Source of the DNA: Treponema sp.
GTDB taxonomy: Bacteria > Spirochaetota > Spirochaetia > Treponematales > Breznakiellaceae
Direction: 5' to 3'
NCBI GenBank assembly: GCA_031263265.1
Contig: JAISGE010000216.1
Location: 1 to 5,176 of the forward strand
DNA length: 5,176 nucleotides
Part shown: in pieces, positions 1 to 5,176 of the stretch
Position numbering within the stretch: the first letter of the stretch is position 1
Layout of the letters: each line of letters opens with the position of its first letter
Notes under the pieces: generated by a model
Told to the model about the DNA's origin: nothing
The model's database searches: none
What the model saw: only the letters and a program-made list of their open reading frames with translations
Program-made: the position numbers and the translations under genes

Positions 1-1311
1 GCGCTCATGACCGCGCATCTCACCCTGCGGGGGGCTTTACGCCCAGAACTGAAAGCAGCCCTGGAACAGGCCGGGGCCGAGGTAAGCAGTGCAGAGGTGT
101 ATGCAGAAGAAGCAACGACCAAACACCAGATCCGGGCCTTGGTGCAGGTGCTTAAAAGAAAGGTTCCCCCAGAAACCGCGGCATTGGTGCATCTGGGGGC
201 GACCAGTGCGGATATCCTGGATACTGCCCTTGCTTACCGGATGCAGGGGGTAACCCGGGAGATCATCCTGCCCGGTTTGCGGGACCTGGAACGGTTGTTG
301 TGTGATTTTGTGGAACAAGAGGCTGCAAGCCCCCAGGTAGGCCGTACCCACGGCCAACATGCGGTACCCATCACCCTGGGTTTTGCCCTGGCTGAATACG
401 TTTCCCGGTTGGGTAAGTCTATTCTAGAGATTGAGCGCCGTGTTCAAGATCTCAAGGGAAAACTCGCGGGAGCCGTGGGAGCCTACAACGCCACCGTGCT
501 GATCACGGCTGACCCTGAAGCCCTGGAACGGCTCTACTTGCAGGAACTGGGGCTTGAGCCTTCGGAACATGCCACCCAGTTGGTGGAGCCTGAGTATCTC
601 CTGCGGCTGCTTTTGGAATTCAACGTGGCTTTCGGGATCATCGCCAACCTGGCGGATGATATCCGTAACCTCCAGCGCAGCGAAATCGGGGAACTGCGGG
701 AACGCTTTACCGAGGAGCAGGTCGGTTCGTCTACCATGCCGCAAAAACGGAATCCCTGGAACGCGGAACACGTCAAGAGCCTCTGGAAAGCCTTCATGCC
801 CCGGGTGATGACCTTTTTCATGGATCAGATAAGTGAACATCAGCGGGATCTGACTAATTCCGCAAGCCAGCGCTTTATTGCCGACTATGTCTTTGGCTTC
901 TGTCTTGGGGTAAGCCGGATGACCAGCATCATCCAAGGGCTTGAGCCGGATCATGAGCGGCTCTTGTCAAACCTGCAAGGGGAGCAGGGAGGTATTCCTG
1001 GGGGGATCATGGCGGAGCCGGCATATCTGTTACTTGCGGAAACCGGGGTTTCCGATGCCCATGAAGTGATTCGGCGGATAACCCTGCGAGCAGAGCAGGA
1101 ACAATGCAGTTTTGCCCAAGCCCTATCCCAGGAAGGGCCGGTGCTGGAACGGATCGCCAGGAAACTGGTAGAACTGGGGCTTGTGGCGTCTCCTGAAGAA
1201 GCGCACGCATTTTTTGAGCGCCCCCAAGCCTACTGCGGCCTGGCCGTACAGAAGGCCACCGCCATTGCCCGGAAATACCGGGTACTGACAGGACACGCGG
1301 AAAACCGCTAG
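1..1311 (+). CDS. purB: Adenylosuccinate lyase-like protein (fumarase/aspartase superfamily), 5'-partial
   Basis: Probable adenylosuccinate lyase, the cytosolic enzyme that removes fumarate from adenylosuccinate to give AMP and, in IMP synthesis, from SAICAR to give AICAR. Numbering from the Met at base 7, the superfamily landmarks are in order: a TTKH histidine (H40), HLGATSADILDT (62-73), GRTHGQHA (112-119, probable acid His), GAVGAYNA (155-162), the signature GSSTMPQKRNP (240-250, catalytic Ser probably S242) and QRDLTNSASQR (279-289). Family members carry about 28-45 more residues before the first histidine, and the frame is open to base 1 (GCG CTC before the ATG). The true start therefore probably lies left of the window and the Met at 7 is probably internal. 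The signature has Gln where PurB usually has His. The stop is 43 nt before guaB. Adjacent purA, guaB and guaA favour PurB; the superfamily is certain, the exact substrate is inferred. Confidence 0.8.
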   Translation, partial: ALMTAHLTLRGALRPELKAALEQAGAEVSSAEVYAEEATTKHQIRALVQVLKRKVPPETAALVHLGATSADILDTALAYRMQGVTREIILPGLRDLERLLCDFVEQEAASPQVGRTHGQHAVPITLGFALAEYVSRLGKSILEIERRVQDLKGKLAGAVGAYNATVLITADPEALERLYLQELGLEPSEHATQLVEPEYLLRLLLEFNVAFGIIANLADDIRNLQRSEIGELRERFTEEQVGSSTMPQKRNPWNAEHVKSLWKAFMPRVMTFFMDQISEHQRDLTNSASQRFIADYVFGFCLGVSRMTSIIQGLEPDHERLLSNLQGEQGGIPGGIMAEPAYLLLAETGVSDAHEVIRRITLRAEQEQCSFAQALSQEGPVLERIARKLVELGLVASPEEAHAFFERPQAYCGLAVQKATAIARKYRVLTGHAENR

Positions 1312-1335
1312 AGATCCTGGAATCCAAACAAGCAA

Positions 1336-1343
1336 AAAAGGAG
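1336..1343 (+). promoter_or_regulatory. Ribosome binding site of guaB
   Basis: AAAAGGAG lies in the 43-nt gap after the purB-like stop, 11 nt before the ATG at 1355. The spacing is slightly long but the match to the anti-Shine-Dalgarno is strong. It supports this ATG as the guaB start. The rest of the gap (1312-1354) shows no hairpin or T-run, so nothing suggests termination between the two genes. Confidence 0.75.
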
Positions 1344-1354
1344 ATACAAGAAAT

Positions 1355-2791
1355 ATGTTTAACGAAGCGCTATCCTATGATGATGTGCTGCTCCTACCCG
1401 GGTATGCGGAAATCCTTCCCAAAGCCTGTGATGTGCATACCAATTTCTGCGGGGACTTGTCCTTGAATGTGCCCATTCTTTCTTCGGCCATGGATACGGT
1501 AACCGAAGAACAGTTGGCCATTGCCATTGCCCTTGAGGGAGGCTCTGGGGTCATCCATCGGAACCTGAGTCCTGATGAACAGGCCCAACAGGTGGCTCAT
1601 GTGAAACGGTACCTCAACTGGATCATTGATGCCCCGGTTACCCTGGGGAAGGACGCCCGGATCCGGGATGTCAAGCAGATGATGGAGCGGTACAAGGTAT
1701 CGGGTATGCCGGTGGTGGATCCTGAGGGAAAACTGTTGGGAATCATCACTAGCAGGGATCTGAGGTTTTGTAAGGATGAGAGCCTTTTGGTAACTGAGGT
1801 GATGACCCTGAAGGTAATAGTAGAACAGGGAGAACCTTCGGTATCCAGCGCCCGGGAGAAATTCGACCGGTATCGGATCGAAAAGCTGCCGGTGGTGGAT
1901 GCCCAAGGTAGGCTCACTGGACTCATCACCGTCAAAGATATGGAGAAACATGCCAAGTTCCCCAGGGCAGCAACGGATAAAACCGGCCGGCTCATCGTAG
2001 GAGCCGCGGTTTCTCCCCAGGATTACCTGGTTAGACTGCCCTTGCTGAAAAACGCCAAAGTTGACTATGTGGTGCTCGATACTGCCCACGGGGATTCTAA
2101 GAGTGTCATGGAAGCGGTGCGTGGTATCAAAGAAGGATTCCACATACCGGTTATTGGCGGGAATGTGGCTACCAAAGAGGGAACCCGCAGGCTCATCGAA
2201 GCCGGATCTGATGCGGTTAAGGTGGGTATTGGTCCCGGCTCGATCTGTACGACCCGGATCGTGGCAGGGGTTGGCGTGCCCCAGTTTACCGCGGTGTGGG
2301 AGTGCGCTGAGGAGGCTGCCAAATCAGGGATTCCGGTCATTGCCGACGGCGGGATCAAGTTCTCCGGTGATATTACCAAGGCCGTTGCTGCCGGAGCCAA
2401 TGCGGTGATGATCGGGAATCTCTTTGCAGGGCTTAAAGAGGCCCCCGGCCGGGAGATCATCTTTGACGGCCGTATTTACAAGGAATATCGGGGCATGGGC
2501 AGTATGGGCGCCCTCAATGACGGCGCCCGGGATCGCTATCAGATAGGCAAAGATGAGCATCCGGTTCCTGAAGGTATTGAAGGCCGGGTTCCCTACAAGG
2601 GAGAACTGCGGGATTATCTTGTCCAACTCGTCTCAGGGCTGCAAAAGGGTATGGGTTATTGTGGGTGCAAGACTATTGCGGAGTTAAAGCAATACCGTAA
2701 GTTCGTTAAGATTACTGCAGCGGGACTGCGGGAAAGCCATGCCCACGATGTAAGTATCACCCAAGAAGCGCCCAACTATACGAGGGCGTAA
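1355..2791 (+). CDS. guaB: Inosine-5'-monophosphate dehydrogenase
   Basis: Oxidises IMP to XMP with NAD+, the first and usually rate-limiting step towards GMP, in the cytosol. At 478 aa it is full length (E. coli 488). The N-terminal barrel part has ALSYDDVLLLPGY (5-17) and SSAMDTVTEE (43-52). Two CBS domains follow at about 94-148 and 152-205, with matching MPVVD and LPVVD cores 60 residues apart; in this family they bind adenine or guanine nucleotides and regulate the enzyme. The barrel resumes with GAAVSPQDY (216-224), GGNVAT (268-273), the catalytic loop GPGSICTT with nucleophile C298, DGGIKFSGD (331-339), YRGMGSMGAL (378-387), the flap Arg-Tyr pair R394-Y395, and EGRVPYKG (409-416). All catalytic residues are present. 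The IMP-phosphate loop reads IGN where IGS or GGS is commoner. The start is fixed by the strong ribosome site and the usual N-terminus. It sits between the purB-like gene and purA, probably in one operon. Confidence 0.97.
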   Translation: MFNEALSYDDVLLLPGYAEILPKACDVHTNFCGDLSLNVPILSSAMDTVTEEQLAIAIALEGGSGVIHRNLSPDEQAQQVAHVKRYLNWIIDAPVTLGKDARIRDVKQMMERYKVSGMPVVDPEGKLLGIITSRDLRFCKDESLLVTEVMTLKVIVEQGEPSVSSAREKFDRYRIEKLPVVDAQGRLTGLITVKDMEKHAKFPRAATDKTGRLIVGAAVSPQDYLVRLPLLKNAKVDYVVLDTAHGDSKSVMEAVRGIKEGFHIPVIGGNVATKEGTRRLIEAGSDAVKVGIGPGSICTTRIVAGVGVPQFTAVWECAEEAAKSGIPVIADGGIKFSGDITKAVAAGANAVMIGNLFAGLKEAPGREIIFDGRIYKEYRGMGSMGALNDGARDRYQIGKDEHPVPEGIEGRVPYKGELRDYLVQLVSGLQKGMGYCGCKTIAELKQYRKFVKITAAGLRESHAHDVSITQEAPNYTRA

Positions 2792-2825
2792 ATCAGCACG
2801 CCTAAAAGCGTATCTAAGGGAATAT

Positions 2826-2830
2826 AGGAG
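2826..2830 (+). promoter_or_regulatory. Ribosome binding site of purA
   Basis: AGGAG sits 5 nt before the ATG at 2836, inside the 44-nt gap after the guaB stop. It selects this ATG, which also gives the standard PurA N-terminus running straight into QWGDEGKGK. The gap holds only a 4-bp ACGC/GCGT inverted repeat (2798-2811) with no following T-run. Confidence 0.75.
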
Positions 2831-2835
2831 TATAT

Positions 2836-4065
2836 ATGAAAGTTGTGGTCATCGGCGCCCAATGGGGTGATGAGGGGAAAGGGAAGATCGTGGATTACCT
2901 GGCAAAAGAAGCCCAGATAATCGTCCGGTTTTCAGGGGGGGCTAATGCTGGGCATACCATCGTTATCGGTAATGAGGAGTATGCCCTGCACTTGATTCCT
3001 TCAGGGGTCCTGTATCCTGATAAAATGGTGATTCTCGGCGCGGGTATGGTGATCGATCCTGCGGCTCTTTTTACCGAACTGGCCATGTTAGAAGAACGCG
3101 GCATTGATACCACAGGCCGGGTTTTTATTGCCGACCGGGCACACCTGGTGCTTCCCCGATACATCCAGATCGATCGGGAACGGGATCAGGCCCGGAAAAA
3201 GCCCATCGGTACTACCGGCCGGGGCATTGGCATCACCTATTCCATGAAAAGCGACCGGGAAGGAATTCGTATCGCGGATCTTACCTGGAAAGACAAACTG
3301 GATGAATTGGAACCCGCGGACAAGGAGTTCCTTGCTCCGTATCAGGAACGATTGTTGGATATGTCTATCGACCTTTCCGCCTACCTGGTACATCGCAAGA
3401 ACTCCCAGATCCTCTTTGAAGGCGCACAAGGAGCACTCTTGGATCTTGATTTGGGAACCTATCCGTATGTATCAAGTGGGATGTCCTGCGCCGCGGGAGC
3501 AGCGGTGGGGGGCGGGGTTGGTCCCCGGGCACTGGATAAAGTGCTGGGGGTGTTCAAGGCCTATACGACCCGAGTGGGGAACGGTCCTTTCCCCAGTGAA
3601 TTCGACCCTGATTCTGAAGACGCACTGTGCCGGGTTGTCCGGGATACAGGCCGTGAATACGGGGTTACTACCGGGAGGCCCCGGCGCTGCGGTTACTTAG
3701 ACCTGGTGGCCCTGCGCTACGCGTGTCTCACCAATTCCATTGATGCGCTGGTGATGACCCACCTGGATGTGTATGACACCTTTGAGGAAATCAAAGCCTG
3801 TATTGCCTATCGTATCGACGACCGGATCGTGGAAAGTTTTCCTTCTTCCCTTGAGGCCCTCAACCATGCCAAGCCAGTACTCCGTTCTTTTCCGGGTTGG
3901 AAGAAGTCCCTTTCCAATGCCCTGACCTATGAGGAATTTCCCCTGGCAGCTATGGAGTATATCGTATTTATCGAGCGTTTCTGTGAGACCCCCATTGACA
4001 TCGTCTCGGTAGGGTATGACCGCAAGGAAACCATCATAAGGAAAAGTCCCTGGACTCGTTCATGA
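2836..4065 (+). CDS. purA: Adenylosuccinate synthetase
   Basis: Joins IMP and aspartate, using GTP, to make adenylosuccinate, the committed step to AMP, in the cytosol as a homodimer. It is 409 aa against 432 in E. coli; much of the difference is a shorter segment after IADL (about 146-180). Motifs in order: the P-loop-like QWGDEGKGK (9-17) with catalytic D12, NAGHT (37-41) with catalytic H40, LHLIPSG (51-57), GTTGRGIG (125-132), R141 in the position of the IMP-contacting arginine from the partner subunit, FEGAQGALLDLDLGTYPYV (194-212), STRVG-like TTRVGNGPFPSE (244-255), the aspartate loop TTGRPRRCGYLD (278-289), and PIDIVSVGYDR (386-396). The guanine-recognition motif, usually TKLD, reads THLD (308-311). 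The product feeds the PurB-like lyase upstream. The gene lies 44 nt after guaB and 23 nt before guaA, so co-transcription is likely. Confidence 0.97.
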   Translation: MKVVVIGAQWGDEGKGKIVDYLAKEAQIIVRFSGGANAGHTIVIGNEEYALHLIPSGVLYPDKMVILGAGMVIDPAALFTELAMLEERGIDTTGRVFIADRAHLVLPRYIQIDRERDQARKKPIGTTGRGIGITYSMKSDREGIRIADLTWKDKLDELEPADKEFLAPYQERLLDMSIDLSAYLVHRKNSQILFEGAQGALLDLDLGTYPYVSSGMSCAAGAAVGGGVGPRALDKVLGVFKAYTTRVGNGPFPSEFDPDSEDALCRVVRDTGREYGVTTGRPRRCGYLDLVALRYACLTNSIDALVMTHLDVYDTFEEIKACIAYRIDDRIVESFPSSLEALNHAKPVLRSFPGWKKSLSNALTYEEFPLAAMEYIVFIERFCETPIDIVSVGYDRKETIIRKSPWTRS

Positions 4066-4080
4066 TCTGGGAACCAGGGA
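4047..4080 (+). promoter_or_regulatory. Inverted repeat spanning the purA stop and guaA ribosome site
   Basis: TCCCTGG (4047-4053) and CCAGGGA (4074-4080) are perfect reverse complements, seven base pairs with five G-C, separated by 20 nt. The purA stop codon TGA (4063-4065) falls in the loop and the right arm covers most of the guaA Shine-Dalgarno. In mRNA this could hide the guaA ribosome site until ribosomes finishing purA open the stem, a familiar route to translational coupling. No T-run follows, so it is not a standard terminator. The repeat is seen directly; the regulatory role is inference and a chance repeat is possible. Confidence 0.35.
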
Positions 4081-4081
4081 G
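4076..4081 (+). promoter_or_regulatory. Ribosome binding site of guaA
   Basis: AGGGAG lies 7 nt before the ATG at 4089, in the 23-nt purA-guaA gap. The spacing is ideal and it fixes the guaA start, which gives the expected short leader before ILILDFGSQ. The site overlaps the right arm of the inverted repeat at 4047-4080. Confidence 0.75.
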
Positions 4082-4088
4082 ATAAAGC

Positions 4089-5176
4089 ATGAAGCATAAC
4101 GAGAAAATACTGATCCTGGATTTTGGGAGCCAAACCACCCAGCTTATAGGCCGCAGGATCCGGGATCTGGGGGTCTATACCGAAATCATCCCTGGGGACG
4201 CCTCCCTCACCGATACCGTACTTGCCGGTGTCCGGGGCGTCATCCTGTCCGGTTCCCCTGAGTCGGTGTATACCCCTGAAGCTCCGGTTCCGGATCCCCG
4301 GATCTACACTTGCGGGCTGCCCCTCTTAGGTATCTGCTACGGACTTCAGCGAATGACCGCGGATCTAGGGGGGCTTGTGGAGCCGCTCCCCCAGCAGGAA
4401 TACGGTGGTGTAGAGGTCAGGATTTTTCCCGCAGACTTACCAGCGGCTCGTACTGATAAGGGGCAGCGGTTTTTTGCGGGTTTCGATAGGTCCATCCCGC
4501 TTTCCGATCTTATGACCGGAAGCGCCAAGTGTCCCACGCGGGATCTTGTTTTTACCGCGTGGATGAGCCACGGCGATACCCTGACGCGGCTTGCTCCCGG
4601 TTTTAAGGAATACGGCAGGAGCAGTACCGGCTTCCCCGCAGTGGTGGTCCACCAGGACCAGGAAACAAGACCCTGGTTCGGACTGCAGTTCCACCCAGAG
4701 GTGAGCCACTGCGAGCGGGGGCAGGAGATCCTCGCGGCTTTTGTGTTTGGGGTATGTGCGTGCGCTCAAGTCTGGACCATGGAACAGTACCTGGAACAGC
4801 TTAACGCGACGTTGGCCGAACAAATCGGTACCAGTCCGGTGCTGGTCCTCATTTCAGGCGGGGTGGACTCCACGGTAACCGGCGCCTTGTTGCTCAAGGC
4901 CCTGGATCCTGAGCAGGTGCATCTTATGTATATGGATACAGGGCTTATGCGAAAACATGAAACTGCCACCGTACAAAGCGCCTTGGAAGGGCTTGGGGCC
5001 CGGCATCTGCACATAGTCCGCGGTGAAACGGCATTTTTATCGGCCCTTAAAGGCGTGGAGGATCCAGAATCGAAACGTAACATTATCGGGGATATGTTCA
5101 TCACCATTCAGGAACAAGAAGTTGCCCGCTTGGGGCTGCCGGATTCCTGTTTCCTTGCCCAGGGTACCCTTTATCC
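4089..5176 (+). CDS. guaA: GMP synthase (glutamine-hydrolysing), 3'-partial
   Basis: Aminates XMP to GMP with ATP and ammonia released from glutamine, the last step to GMP, in the cytosol. The frame is open to the right edge: 362 complete codons plus two bases. The N-terminal class I glutaminase domain (about 6-222) begins ILILDFGSQTTQL (7-19) and carries the triad C83 in GICYGLQ, H202 and E204 in QFHPEVSH, plus WMSHGD (158-163). The ATP-pyrophosphatase domain starts near 228, with its PP-loop SGGVDSTV (256-263), DTGLMR (283-288), DPESKRNIIGD (325-335) and LAQGTLY (356-362). The C-terminal dimerisation domain lies outside the window. Cys-His spacing is 119 residues against 95 in E. coli, so about 24 residues are extra, mostly between 111 and 157. 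The oxyanion strand reads SGSPES instead of the usual SGGPxS. The ATG is chosen for its ribosome site and N-terminus. It is the fourth gene of the purine cluster. Confidence 0.96.
   Translation, partial: MKHNEKILILDFGSQTTQLIGRRIRDLGVYTEIIPGDASLTDTVLAGVRGVILSGSPESVYTPEAPVPDPRIYTCGLPLLGICYGLQRMTADLGGLVEPLPQQEYGGVEVRIFPADLPAARTDKGQRFFAGFDRSIPLSDLMTGSAKCPTRDLVFTAWMSHGDTLTRLAPGFKEYGRSSTGFPAVVVHQDQETRPWFGLQFHPEVSHCERGQEILAAFVFGVCACAQVWTMEQYLEQLNATLAEQIGTSPVLVLISGGVDSTVTGALLLKALDPEQVHLMYMDTGLMRKHETATVQSALEGLGARHLHIVRGETAFLSALKGVEDPESKRNIIGDMFITIQEQEVARLGLPDSCFLAQGTLY

Larger units (their letters stand above)
1..5176 (+). other. Predicted purine-branch operon purB-guaB-purA-guaA
   Basis: Four genes on one strand are separated by 43, 44 and 23 nt, each of the last three with its own Shine-Dalgarno and no terminator-like structure between them. 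Together they encode both two-step routes from IMP: PurA then PurB to AMP, and GuaB then GuaA to GMP. The promoter and the true ends of the transcript are outside the window. Co-transcription is inferred from spacing and pathway logic, not shown. Confidence 0.75.

Noticed and set aside
1312..1354. Possible promoter or riboswitch before guaB
   Set aside because: The gap is only 43 nt, too short for a riboswitch, and has no recognisable -35/-10 pair.
1707..1900. A 14-nt direct repeat (TGCCGGTGGTGGAT) at 1707-1720 and 1887-1900, exactly 180 nt apart
   Set aside because: It encodes the matching PVVD cores of the two CBS domains of GuaB, so it reflects protein domain duplication and not a DNA element.
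1394..2143. Long open frame on the - strand opposite guaB (249 codons)
   Set aside because: Its translation resembles no known family, it has no ribosome site I can defend, and it lies wholly opposite a highly conserved gene in GC-rich sequence where antisense frames stay open by codon bias.
2798..2811. ACGC/GCGT inverted repeat in the guaB-purA gap, considered as a terminator or attenuator
   Set aside because: Only four base pairs with a six-base loop and no T-run; expected by chance.
4419..4559. The extra GuaA segment considered as a frameshift or inserted mobile fragment
   Set aside because: The frame continues directly into WMSHGD and all downstream motifs, with no terminal repeats or target duplication at its edges.
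4437..5107. Two - strand open frames opposite guaA
   Set aside because: The + strand encodes an intact GMP synthase with its catalytic motifs in one frame; the antisense translations show no family motif.

Overview
The window is a compact, single-strand bacterial gene cluster that holds all four enzymes splitting IMP into AMP and GMP. In order on the + strand they are an adenylosuccinate lyase-like gene (purB-like, cut by the left edge), guaB (IMP dehydrogenase), purA (adenylosuccinate synthetase) and guaA (glutamine-hydrolysing GMP synthase, cut by the right edge). No tRNA, rRNA, mobile element, CRISPR array, promoter or convincing terminator is visible.

Layout: 1-1311 purB-like; a 43-nt gap with a strong Shine-Dalgarno; 1355-2791 guaB; a 44-nt gap with a Shine-Dalgarno; 2836-4065 purA; a 23-nt gap with a Shine-Dalgarno; 4089 to the right edge guaA. 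The short gaps, shared strand and one pathway point to a single polycistronic transcript. Its promoter would lie left of the window and its end right of it. No stretch over 50 nt lacks a gene.

How the genes work together: PurA (GTP-dependent) and then PurB convert IMP to AMP through adenylosuccinate. GuaB (NAD-dependent) and then GuaA (ATP- and glutamine-dependent) convert IMP to GMP through XMP. PurA spends GTP and GuaA spends ATP, so making these enzymes together would help balance the two purine pools. None of the enzymes that build IMP is in view, so the cluster could serve de novo synthesis, salvage, or both.

Organism: a bacterium of roughly 55% GC by spot count, with AGGAG-type ribosome binding sites and heavy use of CGG (Arg) and GGG codons. 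Some protein details, such as the IGNLFAG loop in GuaB, recall spirochaete sequences from memory. A treponeme-like spirochaete is my best guess, at low confidence and not provable from this window.

I see no previously undescribed system here. The points worth a second look are a perfect 7-bp inverted repeat that would bury the guaA ribosome binding site with the purA stop codon in its loop, an extra segment of about 21-24 residues in the GuaA glutaminase domain, and departures from consensus in conserved motifs of PurA (THLD), the PurB-like lyase (MPQKRNP), GuaB (IGN) and GuaA (SGSP).
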